This document shows positions 11,598-23,701 of a DNA stretch of 64,000 nucleotides, one piece after another. This stretch comes from Phragmites australis (lineage: Eukaryota > Streptophyta > Magnoliopsida > Poales > Poaceae): assembly GCF_958298935.1 (NCBI RefSeq), contig NC_084931.1:19061334-19125333 (forward strand). The letters run 5' to 3'. The notes beneath the pieces were generated by a model. That model worked only from the letters and a program-made list of their open reading frames with translations, had not been told where the DNA came from and did not search any database. The position numbers and the translations under genes were made by a program. Position 1 is the first letter of the stretch, and every line of letters starts with the position of its first letter.

Positions 11598-11598
<1 letters not shown>
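11203..11598 (+). promoter_or_regulatory. Upstream region of PP2C with a 40-bp duplication
   Basis: A 40-bp segment beginning 'ccggtcggcctagctaagcc' occurs twice in direct orientation, at 11500-11539 and 11559-11598, spaced 59 bp. The second copy runs straight into the CT microsatellite. It sits about 500 bp before the PP2C start codon. Any regulatory role is an inference from position alone. Confidence 0.5.

Positions 11599-11670
<72 letters not shown>
11599..11670. repeat. (TC)36 microsatellite before PP2C
   Basis: Uninterrupted TC dinucleotides, 72 bp. CT-rich tracts are frequent around plant transcription starts. The tract is followed directly by a TATA-like TTTAAAAG at 11672-11679 and about 415 bp of leader to the PP2C ATG. 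Confidence 0.97.
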
Positions 11671-11671
<1 letters not shown>

Positions 11672-11672
<1 letters not shown>

Positions 11673-11679
11673 TTAAAAG
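11672..11679 (+). promoter_or_regulatory. TATA-like element of PP2C (tentative)
   Basis: TTTAAAAG directly downstream of the CT tract. If used, transcription would start near 11705 and give a leader of about 390 bases, unusually long unless a leader intron is removed. Supported by position only. Confidence 0.3.
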
Positions 11680-12095
11680 CTCCCATCGAAGCTTTCACCT
11701 CACTTCACACCGCGATTCACACAACCCTCCTCTTCATTAATTCTGCTTGCTTCGTTCCTGCTGGTTCTTCGCGAACTCGCTGCTTCGGTTGTTCTGGCTC
11801 TTGTATAAGCCTCCGTTTCTTGGCAAGTTCTTGCGCATGAGTTTAGAAGCTCTTTGTCTTTCCGCTTCTGTTTCATCCAAACCAATCCAAGCTCGTTGCT
11901 TGATTCAAAAGGAACACGAAAGATCCAGGAGAAACGACAGAAATATCCGGAACAAATCAATCGTAGTCCTCCGTTCTTGGTACTGGTAGTAGCTGAGCTT
12001 TCCGCGTTAGTGGTCCGGATCAGTCGCCACGAAACCGGGAGAGAGGAGGGAGGTAGGAGAAGCTCTCGGTAGCCGCGCGGAATTGATCCGTGAGA

Positions 12096-14664
12096 ATGCG
12101 GCAGATCTCGTCGCTGCTGCAGGGGCTGGCCCGGTCGCTGTCCGTGGGGAGGGACAGCAAGGGGGACGGCGGCGCCGGCGCAGGCGAGGGGAAGGCCGCA
12201 GTGCTGCGGACGTCGGGGACGGTGTGGGGCGAAGGGTCAGAGACGTTCGCCGCCGTGTGCTCGCGGCGCGGCGAGAAGGGCAGCAACCAGGATTGCTCCA
12301 TCGTCTGGGAGGTCAGATGTCTCTCTGCTCCTCCTCAGCTTCTTCTTGATTGTCCTCCATTTTGTCTTTCTCTGTGCATGTTAATCTTCTCTGTTTGTTG
12401 TAAGATCTGGAATATTTTTCTAGCAAATGAAGAACAGAAGATTAATCTGAAAATAAATACCAGAGTAACATTTCCTTCGTTTACCATAGTATTAGATGGC
12501 CTTTCTTTCATCGTAGCAAGCTTTTAACATGGATCAGGAGATGTTGTGCATGGCGTCATGGTTCACTAGCCCTTCTCTCTTTTCCTCCCAAAAAAAACAA
12601 GAGTTGGTGATAGAGCACGGCCAGGACTGACTAATTTGCTCGTGTTTTCTGAGCTCTGACCAGAAGAACGCAAACCACTTCCTGTGCATCCCTGTGTACT
12701 AAACCTGGACTTCTCGGTTCACCTAATCATTTCCCTTTTTTTTTACAATTTTTAGGAGCTTCCGTATTTTCAATTTTTCACCCATAGGCCCGGTTCTAAA
12801 CAAGGGTCAAAATAGCTGGGCACACATGCTGCATACCGGTTTGTGTCTGCTTTTGGCTTCTAAAAATTGTAGAGGACATGATACGTGTCCTGATCTGCTA
12901 AAGGAGCCAGGTGTTTGGTTTCTTGGTGTCACTTTTCAGTCCTTGGTATCCGAACCCTAAGCAGCTTTGGGTACTTAAGCTGAATGTCTAAGATGGAAAG
13001 CTGACCACATCATGCAGTAGATTACTCCATCCATTCTCCATGGACTACATATTTGGTCTCATCTCATGCCAACAGGGCAGAGCTAGGATTGTAGCATTGT
13101 TTCTTCATTTCCTAAAGATGGTATTATTGTTGGTTTCAGAAGTAATGCTAGTTCTTTTTTACGCGTTTATATAATAAATTGCATCGGATAGATTAATTCA
13201 CATAGCTGGTTGGTTTCGCTTGGTTCTCTATTTTTTTTCTAAAAGCTGCCCGTTGTATTAATTAGAAGGAAAGGTCGACGGCCGGTTGGTTCTCTACGAT
13301 GTCACATTGGAATCTAAAATTGTCAATTATCATGTAATGATTGCGCAGTGTAACATTAACAATTCCTTAACGCTGAACCACACATATAATGCCAAACCGA
13401 ACATTACCCATAATTTTCACACATTTTCAAACCATCTGTTGGCACATGTAAAGAATTCACAACAATTTGGTTGAACTACTTGCCGATTCAACTTACACGC
13501 AATTGAACAAATGTTTGGATTAGGTGGAGATTTAGAGAACTTCACACAGCACAAATTTGTATGAAAACTAGTTTTTTCTACGAAATCTTGACAAAATTCC
13601 CGCGTTCCGAACAAAACTTGTTCTCATGTCTCTCTCGTTCTCTATCGTCTCTTCAGGGGTTCGGGTCTCAGGAGGACACGGCCTTCTGCGGCATCTTCGA
13701 CGGGCACGGCCCGTGGGGCCACTACGTCGCCAAGGCCGTCCGCGAGTCGCTGCCGCCGTCGCTGCTGTGCCACTGGCAGGAGGCCCTCGCGCTGGCCTCC
13801 CTCATCGACGTCGAGAAGAGGCTCTCCGACTGCCGCTTCGACCTCTGGAAGCAGTCCTACCTGGCCGCCTGCGCCGCCGTCGACGACGAGCTCCGCCGCA
13901 GCCGCCGCCTCGACGCCGTCCACAGCGGCTGCACCGCGCTGTCGATCGTCAAACAGGGCGACCTCATGGTCATCGCCAACGTCGGCGACTCCAGGGCCGT
14001 CGTGGGGACGACGTCAGACGACGGGGGCGTCGCTGCCGTCCAGCTCACCGTCGACTTCAAGCCCAATCTGCCTCGTAAGTCGTTGTTGCATGCATGCCTG
14101 TCTGGCTGGCCATTCTTGTCATGTGACGACGGCTGTTGCTGACGTCGTGTCTTGCGATTCCGATGCAGAGGAGAAGGAGCGCATCCGGCGGTGCAACGGC
14201 CGCGTGCACTGCCTCGCCGACGAGCCTGGCGTGCACCGGGTGTGGTTGCCCAACCGGGAGTCGCCGGGGCTCGCCATGTCGCGCGCGTTCGGCGACTACT
14301 GCGTCAAGGACTACGGCGTCATCTCGGCGCCGGAGGTGACGCAGAGGAGGATCAGCAGCAGGGACCAGTTCGTCATCCTCGCCACGGACGGGGTAATTAA
14401 GAGACATTTATTGCCTTTTTTCTTCGAAAAATTCTCCTTTTTTTCTCTTTCAGTACGGCGCCTGATGGGAACTTTTTCCGGCAGGTCTGGGACGTGATCT
14501 CCAACGAAGAGGCCGTGCAGATCGTGGCGGCCACGCCGGACAGGGAGAGGGCGGCCAAGCGGCTCGTCGAGTGCGCCGTCCGAGCTTGGAGGCGCAAGAG
14601 GCGCGGCATCGCTGTCGACGACTGTTCGGCCATCTGCCTCTTCCTCCACTCGCCGCCATCATAG
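12096..14664 (+). CDS. Protein phosphatase 2C, plant clade E type (4 exons, 345 aa)
   Basis: A PPM-family Ser/Thr phosphatase that would remove phosphate from proteins using two metal ions. Exons: 12096-12311, 13657-14074, 14169-14392 and 14485-14664. Every intron is GT-AG and the joined length is an exact multiple of three. PP2C motifs appear in order: 'GEKGSNQDCSIVWE' (about residues 58-72), 'FDGHGPWGHYVAK' with the DGHG metal site, 'SGCTALSIV', 'NVGDSRAV', 'SRAFGDYC', 'ATDGVWDV' and 'DDCSAICLFL' at the end. All expected metal-binding aspartates are present, so the enzyme looks active. The 'KGxNQD...VWE' block and 'DGHGPWGH' fit clade E (EGR-like) phosphatases; the clade is inferred from memory of the family. 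There is no transmembrane segment or obvious N-terminal extension. ATG 12096 is preferred because it is the first in-frame ATG and leads straight into the domain. Exon GC3 is very high, typical of grass genes. Confidence 0.93.
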
Positions 14665-15357
14665 AAAGCTCCCCTGCTTAAATCGGCGTCAAGAAGAGAA
14701 CAAAGCAAAATGCAGATATCAAGATTAAGATTATTATTCCCATCGCATTCTTGTTAGAGACTGCAATGCCGCCGTCCAAGACTCGAAAGGCAGATCAGAA
14801 CGTGCAGTTTGCCGCATGATTGGGACACTGAAGGATCGATGGACCTGGACGGTGACCAAAAAAATCTCCAGCTTTCACACCGTGCTTGTCAAAATGTACG
14901 AGAAACAACACCAGCCACCAGCAAAGGCAGAAAGATGAAAGGGAAAAAAGATGCATTTTGTCCTCATTTTCGGCGTGTATGGATCTGAATTGCTGTTATG
15001 ATAGCAAATAGTCACAATTATTGTTGTACATCAATCAAAATAGGATCACAAATCATATAGGGGGTGCCATCTGAACGAAAAGTCACATTGTTGTATCAAC
15101 ATAATAGGGTCACAACTCACAAAATCACATCTTTGGCGTCGTCTGCCCCAACAATCGAGTTTAAGATCTTCTGCGCTGAAGCATCAGGCACTATTTCACA
15201 CGTCCTAGAATACACCAGAGATCGGAATCTTAGACTTAGTGCACTGAAGCATCAGGGATTATTTAGCACATCCTGGAACACACCACCAACAGACGATTTG
15301 ATAGGTTGCAAGCGATTGAAAATTCAACTTGTGGTGGCTATGAGAGTCGTCGGCGAG
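14665..15357. other. Shared 3' flank between two convergent genes, with small tandem duplications
   Basis: PP2C ends at 14664 and the next gene, on the opposite strand, ends at 15358, so this holds both 3' untranslated regions. Two local duplications are visible: 'attgttgta...' at 15020 and again at 15087 (67-bp period), and 'tgaagcatcagg...' at 15176 and 15244 (68-bp period), each diverged. No other gene is seen. Confidence 0.6.
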
Positions 15358-17844
15358 CTAGCCACCATAACGGCTTTTTAACAACTCAGGAGGCTCCTCT
15401 TCCATGATGCCAGCTCCGGTAGTGGCCAAGTACTCCCTTATTGTGGTTTTCCGGTCACCAAGATAGGTGTGGTCTAAGAAGTTGCCATATGCTGGTTCTC
15501 CAAGATTTTTAGCAGCAAGAACACTGCAAAGCAATCAGAACCATGAGAGCGCCTGGAATACCAGGAGATCATGATTCTACATGCCTAATACAGTAATGAC
15601 TGATAATGACTATTATGTAGAAAGTGTGTTGCTATTGGATTACTATAATGTTCAAAGCAATGATTTCCTTTTGCTTAGGAAATGCATCCTGCTCTCAAAT
15701 GACACAAAGCAATGATATCATTTTTGCTTGATAATTGCATCTTGCTTGGAGATGTCATAGTCTCATAGATGTGCTGTACCAGGGAGAATAGATATTGTAC
15801 ACCCTATAATAATTTGAGTGCATGGGTGTAATTTTGTGCTAGGTTTATTGTAATTTGAACAAAAGCTAGTACCTTTCTGATGTTAATTACAAATTTATTC
15901 AAGAGATGAAAGAAACAAAACATAATATGTTTGAATAACAAATACTTACCAATGTCTAAGATATAAGCGACATGGTAAAATATCATCTCTCCATATTTTG
16001 TCAATGTTGTACCGTCCATAGCGCTGGTTATATATTTCCTTGCTTCCTGCCAGAAAAAAGGTCAAAGTTTCAGCATGAAATCAACTTCAAAATTAAATAC
16101 GATTGTGTGTTGTATCAAGCAATTCTCTAAAAGTAAACAACTTATATCGACAGAAATGTGTTTCGATTTGCCAGAAAAAGGTAAGAGAAATGTCCGCATA
16201 AGGCTCCATCATTCATCATGAACTCAACCATTTGAGCGGGACTAAAACATGTCTAGCTTAACTGCAATTTAGTGGTGTCGTCATGCAGCAGTTTGTAACT
16301 TATAGGTCATTCACACCCAATGAAGGAGGAAGTTGAGGTCACCACTTGAAATGTATTTTGTAAGGATGCTGGATGAAGAGAAGAACAGATAATCATTTCA
16401 TTCACAAAATAAATAAATTTATATCCTACCAAATCTGATCAACAACTGAAGTGACAGACTGATAGCACACAGACATGGACATTATATAACAAATTGAAAA
16501 TAGTTAAATGAAATGAAGAACAGGATGAAATCTGAATGTAACATAAATTCAACCTTGACATCTCTCTTGGAAATATTGTTCATCACTGTAGCGCGTGCAG
16601 ACAACCTGACCCACAAATTCCACCAAGATGAAGAATAATTCCAATTGCAGGTAGCAGCAGCAAAGAAGGAAAAAAAAAGGATAACTACAGCTATGATTCC
16701 AGATGAAGAGTACGAGCCCTTACTGCTGGATTTGTAAAAAGCACTCCATCCAATCCTTCAGGAACAACCTGACAACACATAAAACACAAACAGAAGTGGC
16801 AGCAAACACTATGAAAAAGTAGTCGAAATTACAGGTCAGGACTGAACTCTAAACATCTTCAGACTCCAGATAAATTAAGCAACTAAAAAGATAACCAAAT
16901 GGTGCAACATTTATTCATTTAACAAACTAGGCTAGATCAGCAAGCATGAAATGAATTAATTGGTCACCCACTGCAAGAAATCTAAATTCATGTTCCCTCT
17001 CGATAAATGCTGGCACCTGCAAATATCACAATTTTTCAGTCCTCGCCAAAAAGGACCTCAGAAAAGTTCCATTGGTTGCCATGAATAAACATGATACAAT
17101 ATCATAGTGAAACCCACAGCACCTCTTCCTCCTTGATTTCGAAAACAGTGACTACCACCAGCTCGCCCTCGCATGGCTACACACTTAAGCTTGAGAACTC
17201 CTACAAGTCACCCAATACTAGAATATAAATAGAGAACGTATGCAAACAACAAGAGATATGAAATGCAACTCTCAGAAAGTACACACTAGACTCTACATTC
17301 ACAAACATAATCCAATGTCAAACCATTTGAAATCTCAACAAAGTACCTAATTTACTTTCCTCCAAGACCAGGATCCTAGATGGCAAAAGCAATGATGCTC
17401 ACATTACAGAAAAGTTCCTACACAAGAACTAAAATCCACGCCCTCATACATGAGTCCTAACTCATAACACACCTTTTTGTTTATGCTTTCCTAAACCCAT
17501 TGCAGTCACCTCTATTTTACTCAATGCAGTTTCTAATTTGAAATTCCAACTTTTGTTGGTCCAGTGTTCTTGCACCAATGTTGCAATTTATTGTTACGTC
17601 GTGATAGACAAAGAGAGGATTAGCAAACTAACTGAGAAGGACAGTAAACTTCCAATACCCTCCAAGTGGCTCTAATACAAAGGGTATACTCTATTACTCT
17701 CCTTTATTGCCCGCAAGTTCAGGCGCACACAAGTGCTGCAAAAGAGGTATGCACAACTACTGCAGACATTAAACAAGGCACAGACAAAATTAAAACAACA
17801 GAGATTGATTACTAAAAAATTTCAGATGTGTCTAGTTCTTCCAC

Positions 17845-17939
<95 letters not shown>

Positions 17940-18495
17940 TCCAAAAGGCTCACCAAGAACTAAGCATTCGTGCACAAGAAAGAATGGTTAGACCTATCAC
18001 ATCCAAATCCTATCCACCTTGCAGAATCACACACTGCAAGCCTCATACGGTATCCTGCAATTAACTATGCATACGTATACTGATAACTTAAGTAGAGAAA
18101 TATTAGTATGTATAGTATGTACACCTTGGTGGCCTCGACGGCGATGCCGCGCTCGAAGAAGATGGGTGCGACGTGAGCGAAGACTCGCCGGAATCCCCGC
18201 AGCGCCGCCACCCGGAAGCCCTCCAGAACCGGGAACGTGCTCCTCGCGCTCCGCTCTGCCGTCAGTCAGGAACCTAGGAACGTTAGACGTACTCGGTTCA
18301 GGGTCCGAGCAACGGAGTATCAATGGCAGCGGAGGCGCTGTGCTCACCTGAGAGGAGGGAGCCGAAGCCGACGACGGAGACGCGGCCGCCGGGGGCAGCG
18401 ACAGCAGCGAATTCCGCGGGTGAGGTCAGCTCGGGGAAGAAGCCACCGGCGGTGGCGGTGGCGGAGGCGGAGGCGGACGCAGTGGGAGGAGACAT
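15358..18495 (-). CDS. Conserved plant protein, GGCT-like N-terminus (8 exons); in-frame TAG in the preferred model
   Basis: Minus-strand exons, 5' to 3': 18495-18348, 18255-18125, 17200-17123, 17016-16972, 16768-16724, 16605-16554, 16046-15950 and 15523-15358. All introns are GT-AG and reading phases agree, giving 254 codons including stop. The Ala/Ser/Thr-rich first 30 residues look like a possible transit peptide. Then come 'RVSVVGFGSLLSERSARSTF', which resembles the YGSNL-type loop of gamma-glutamylcyclotransferase-like proteins, 'RRVFAHVAPIFFERGIAVEA', 'VFEIKEEE', 'FIEREHEFRFLAV', 'GRYNIDKIWRDD' and the C-terminal 'GIMEEEPPELLKSRYGG'. I recognise it as a conserved plant protein but not its proven function. 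Codon 101 (17179-17177) is TAG in the natural frame of exon 3. Using the AG at 17178-17177 as acceptor, so that exon 3 begins at 17176, removes eight codons including the stop and keeps frame. The gene may be intact by that route or be a recent null allele. It converges on PP2C. Confidence 0.82.
17849..17937. repeat. (TC)n-(TA)n compound microsatellite in intron 2 of the minus-strand gene
   Basis: TC dinucleotides run from 17849 to 17907 and TA dinucleotides from 17909 to 17937. The block lies inside the intron between exons 2 and 3 of the GGCT-like gene. Open frames across it are repeat translations. Confidence 0.97.
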
Positions 18496-19340
18496 GGGGC
18501 GGCTTCGGCGGGTGGGCGGCGGCGAGGGGAGATGGGAGGAGGATGGGGCGGTCTGGCACGTCGGATATTGATCGGACGGCTGTGTGTGGGCCAGGGCAGG
18601 GAGGCACTTAGGCCGAGGCGATGGCGCGCATTATTGAGGCAGGGATGACACGCACTGATGATGACAAGGCAGTTGGGCTTAGGATTCTAGCTTTAAAAAG
18701 TAAAAATAAACATTAAAATCTAATTTTTCCAGTTCACCAGCTAAGTTATATGATCTATAATTTAGTTATAATAAGTTTCTATGTAGGATTAGATTATAAC
18801 AATTCATAAAAAACAAATATAGTCTTAAAGACATAAACTCACAAGTCATAACACATTGCTGCTCCTCTCGTCACATACACATACAAGTGTCATTTTAAGT
18901 TATGTGTAGTTAATATTTTTAAATTTTTACTATAAATTACTCTTTACATGTTGAGTTTGAATATTTAAAAATAGTACAATTAGATTATCTTGAAAAATAG
19001 TTTCATAATAGTATAAATTTTCTATATTTATAAGCATATTACATGAAAATAATAGTGAAAGATGTGTTTTAGAACTATATCATATCTAAAACAGCACTTA
19101 TTTATGGTCAGAGAGAATAAAAGTGTAATAGTGTTAATTAAATTACTTTCTTTTGCCCGTGAATTAGGGCCTCCAAACAAAAGTGTTGTCTCTAACACAA
19201 TCATTTTAGCAACTCCCGACACTCAATTTTTTCATCGGGTCAAGATCCAACAGCTCATTACTATCTTCTTCCTCTCATTCTTCAACCTATTGTCCCGATC
19301 CACTACCTCAGAATGAATTATTAGAGATAAATTTTCAAAC
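18496..19340. other. Upstream region of the minus-strand gene, no other gene
   Basis: A GC-rich stretch to about 18650 probably contains the promoter and leader of the GGCT-like gene. No convincing TATA box was identified. From 18690 the sequence becomes AT-rich and featureless. Confidence 0.4.
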
Positions 19341-21890
19341 CCTATTACAGATGGTTATAGCTTCTATCTTTGTAAAAATGTTTGTGATATTAAACTTGTT
19401 ACAGATGAAATTAAACCGTCTGTAACAGAAATACACATAGACAGATTTTCTGAAAAATCGTCTTTGCGTATTAAGGGTCACAAATGGTTTTGGTTGAAAC
19501 ATGTCTGTATAAAATATTACAAATAGATTTTTTTTTTTTTAAAAACAACAGACATGTGGCCCTTTCTCTCTGAGAAACCATTTTGCTATTTATCCGCGCT
19601 TATGATATGGCATACATCACACTTCATGATATACATAAGAGCATCACAAGCATTTACATATAAAAATAAGAACATCACAGACACACACATATCACGAATA
19701 AGAACATCACAGTCATATACATAATAACATCACACATATATAACACATGAGAACACATTATTTTATATACACAATCTCATCAACGCACATTATTCAAAAC
19801 ATAAACTTAGCTATACATAATCTCTAATTGTATTGTGTGGTCTTCTAAAAGGATAAGATGATTGGTATCATTGACAACACCATCTTTTATAAGGATGAGA
19901 TGATTGACACCATCTCAGTCATCGGTGTTTCACTATATTGTCAACACATGCATCATCTTCAATCATCATCTCAATGTCATCTGAGTTAGGCTCCATCCTA
20001 ATGTCAAAATCAAACTACATTGCTATCAAATTACCAGCCATTATTGAGTAAGAAATGACTGATTAAACCAGTTTTATAGTTCACGAAAATACCTCTATTA
20101 TGACGAACATCAATAGAGAAATTTTCATCTGAAAGATCAGAACGTGGAACATAATTCACAACAAAAACTAGGCTCACGGTGGTGCCCTTCACAACAACGA
20201 AAAACATATATTCCATACGACTGAAATCGACGCCAAGCATCCAGACCGTAGAAGCTGTCATAGGAACAACCTCATCCTCTCAACGTCTGATAGCAGTGAA
20301 CAAAGATATTACAGAGCTGAGACACAAACACCATATTACCCTTAGTAAACGAATCAAAGCAAACCCTAACAAACCCTAACAAAATCGTGATATAAATCGT
20401 ACTCACCTCAGTGCAGAGAAAGGGATTTGGTGCCTAGATCTCGAACCTCCGCCGTGAAAACAAACCCTAAAACAGCTTTACAGAAGGAGCTCAGATGGTA
20501 CGGATGGTAACAATTTAGATCAGGTACGGATTTAGCCAAAACCCGTCCGTCACAAATCTTGAAATTCAAGATCCGATCCACACCTAAATTACTAATCCGG
20601 TTAAAATATGCTCCGCACCTCAACCTGGTGAGGACCCATCGGGTCTTACAAATTGTCTATACACAAATCGATGAATCATGAAGCTACTATTTGCGGGTGC
20701 GGATGCCCTTGCAGGTACCCTGTGAACTCCTTGCCGGGGACCTGCAAACAAGTCATTAGCAGAATAGCAGGGATGCAATTGCAGTAATGTATCAAACACA
20801 GATCTGAATCTAATGAACCCCTAGAGACAAAATGAAGCACGCGGCTTGGCTAAGCAAGATGTTGTATTGCATCACAATCCGTCAATGCCACGAGCTCCCA
20901 GATCCCAAAGCCACTGCATCAGATGTCTCTACTCGAACCAATAAAAGAAACTTGGTTGGTGAGAGAAGTTGGTAGGAAAGGGTCAAGCAAGAGGAAGCAC
21001 TGGCTGCCACCAGATCTCTGGCTTGGCTCAAGCTATAAACGAGAGATCTGATCCCCTCCACCTCCATAATCAGATTCACTCCACTTCGGTCAACCCTTCC
21101 TCAAAGCTGCACTTCCTTCGCCTCGCTCTGCTGCCCAGCAACAGTAGAAAGCAACCTCCTCTCCTCTCCTCTTTTCTGCCCGGCGGCCAACTACCGGAGC
21201 TGCACCATCTGCGGGTGCAGGTGCACATGTGGGATGCTAGCTGTGGCAGCACGGCGAACTGGTGAATGGAAGAGGTCGAGTAGTGCACTCTCAGATCTAA
21301 GTAGTGGGAAGGACCGGGGGTGAATGGCGGATGGACTAGGGATTTTGACAGCAGCGGGTGGGCGAGTGCGGAGTGTTGGGCTGGGCTGGGCGGTTGGGCT
21401 GTGATTCATACTTTCATGGAGGGATTCGGTGATCTGTGGGAACCCACAGGTGAAAGTAAAAATCTAGGTCTAACCCGTTCAAGTTCGGATACCCAACCTA
21501 TCATATCCATAGACGGGATTTAGCACCCGAGTCTATACCCGTCGGTGCAGAACCTATGGGGACCCGCACCCATGGGTCTAGTTATCATCCCTATCGAATG
21601 GCAATGAGGAGAGCAAGAGAGATGAACTTTTCGTCGCTTCATTGAGGAAGATGAGCGATTTGTGTTTAGGGGTAGTGGGAAGACAAAGAGAGCGATCAAA
21701 TTTAAAATAGTACATAAATCTTTAAATACAATTGATTTTTAGAAAATTTGTTTGTGTCTATCATACAAACACAAATGAATCTTAAAAAAACCGTCTATGA
21801 GTTCTGGCACACTCAAATAATGGTCATGTTATAGACACATTTGTCTTAGCAACCGTCTGTGACACTCTGTTCGCTTTCACTGATGTTGTG
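19341..21890. mobile_element. DNA-transposon-like region with CCGTCTGT subterminal motifs
   Basis: Both ends carry repeated variants of the word CCGTCTGTRA: 'aaaccgtctgtaacag' at about 19416-19431 on the left, and 'accgtctatgag' and 'accgtctgtgacac' at about 21790-21867 on the right. The left end also has its complement forms. Such clusters resemble CACTA subterminal repeats. Inside, 19620-19755 holds imperfect 'aagaacatcaca' repeats, and 20690-21595 reads like a second element with many 'gggtgcgg', 'acccgcaccc' and 'cccatgggt' words. No transposase frame is visible. Borders are approximate and could include more than one element. Confidence 0.4.
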
Positions 21891-22089
21891 GCAATGGTCT
21901 CTCATTCCTCGCCAGCGAACTTCTCCACTAGGTGTGACCCACGCCCCACTCTCTGCTCAAGCAGCGAGAGACATGAATAATGTGATATCTGGGACAAGTA
22001 TTGCTATGTGATTTTTCTATTAAAACATTGAAACACATGGTTGTTGATAGGGTGAATGTTCAACCTAAAAACTCTAAACAATCCAATAA
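21891..22089. other. Junction region before LINE 1
   Basis: No gene is seen. The exact 5' end of LINE 1 was not found, and part of this stretch may be its decayed ORF1. Confidence 0.3.
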
Positions 22090-22329
22090 AAGAGAAAATG
22101 TTGTTTAATATCTTGTCTCAAACGAAGATGAGGCGGAGGCCTTGTGGAATGGCCCTCTCCTATCCCGCTTAGTACAAGAATTCAACGAGGATGACACGAA
22201 TGAGGTGGACGTTGGAAGTTTATAATGCCAAAAATTTAAGTCAACATCCGCAAAGAAAAAAGGTTGCACAAACCGGTCGGCAGTCAAAACCCAAAAATCC
22301 AAAAAAAAAAAACCTAGCAAATGCCAAAT

Positions 22330-22935
22330 AAAAGGAATTTTCTAGAATAGTAGAGGTCTTAGTGACTTGGCTAAATTCCAGTTCATCAATAGAAGTACTA
22401 GTGACCATTGTTTGGACTCTATCGCCCTACTAGAAACAGGGAAAAAAGAGGCACTTATCTAGCGGTTTGGACCTATACTGGCATTGCCTCCCCGTCGTGG
22501 CAGATCAAGTGGAATCATGCCTGGGATAAATACAGCTTCTTTGGAAATAGTCAAAGTCTCGGATGGGGAATTTTATGTGAAATGACATCAAATGTGTTTG
22601 GTTGGACGGTGATTTGGTATTGTATACGATCCAGCCCAAGTGGAATATAAATCTAGTTTCCTAGAAGTGCTGTTAATTTATGCCATGATAATCCATATCT
22701 GGTATTGATTGGTGGGGACTTCAACATCTTAAGGTTCAGTTATGAGAAAAATAATGGCAGGTTCATGAACTGGTAGACTTTCTTATTCAATGCAATCATC
22801 GACAGCTTGAACCTATGAGAGATCGAGATTTCGGGGAGAAGATATACTAGGTAAAACAACCTTGACAATTGCACCTTTGAGAAACTTGATCAGATCCTAA
22901 TGACTACATAGTGGGAATTAAAATACCTAGTAGCC
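22330..22935 (+). pseudogene. LINE 1 endonuclease (AP-endonuclease-like), first part
   Basis: In shifting + frames: 'RGLSDLAKFQFIN' near 22351-22389, 'DSIALLETGK', then 'LVGGDFNILR'-like coding at about 22705-22735 and 'NNLDNCTFEKLDQ' at about 22855-22893. These follow the order of a plant L1 endonuclease. Stops include tags near 22457 and 22772. The segment stops at the hAT-like insertion at 22936. Confidence 0.75.
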
Positions 22936-23701
22936 CAGTGGCGGGCACAACATTTTAACAATGGGTGTACATAGCTAAAAAAAATTGTGTTGCCATACTT
23001 GCGCCATCGTGGCAACGCTCTGGCACACTGGCACTCCTTCCACGCTATGCTCGTGCCTCTATGGTAGTGCCCTGCCGTGCTCGCGTCGTCCCTCCCTGTT
23101 GCGCTCGCATTGCCGCTAGGCTCGGTGCCACTGCACTCCATCTCGTGCGTGTGTTTGGGTGCTGGACCATCAGGATGTCAGTGCATAATTGGACGTGGAC
23201 ATCCACTGTTGGGCATTGAAACTTGCCCGTTGGGCTTGGGCCATTGCATGTTGCCGTGTTGGACTTGGATGCTTGGCCACCGAGAGTTGCGCCTGTTATA
23301 GTGAGAAAAAGGCAAAGCCCTAGGAGACTAAGGAAAATATTGTTAGCACAACTAATCCAGTACTAGCTGGTGCTACCCAAGTCTTTCAGCATATCCTCAA
23401 CCGCTGCATGCCTCACTGAGTCATCTGGCGCATCCTCAACTATTGCATGTTCTTCATTGAATCATCGTGCATGTCCTCAACCGACTGCGTGATCACGTTA
23501 CAACTGTTGCATGCAATGGATCACTAACAAAATGTGCATGTCGCTATGTTTGATTGTAGTATAAATACATGTATTGTTCTCATCAATAATTAATATATTG
23601 GGTTATTATTCCTCAAACAAAAATGATATATATACTTATTTTTTTAACAAAAAATTGGGTGTACATATGTACACCCATGTCGTCACTTGTGCCCACCCAT
23701 G
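22936..23701. mobile_element. hAT-like MITE, 766 bp, in LINE 1
   Basis: The left end CAGTGGCGGGCACAA pairs with the right end, which read in reverse is CATGGGTGGGCACAA (12 of 15 match). Further in, 'atgggtgtacat' is inverted-repeated at both ends. Flanking 8-mers are TAGTAGCC (22928-22935) and TGGTAGAC (23702-23709), each one change from TAGTAGAC. That is the 8-bp duplication expected for hAT elements, and the word that keeps the LINE frame open. The interior has no transposase frame. Confidence 0.85.

Noticed and set aside
13626..14078. 150-codon Arg/Pro/Ala-rich + frame over PP2C exon 2, with minus-strand frames at 13642-14407
   Set aside because: Frame shadows of a very GC-rich real exon; composition is typical of off-frame reading.
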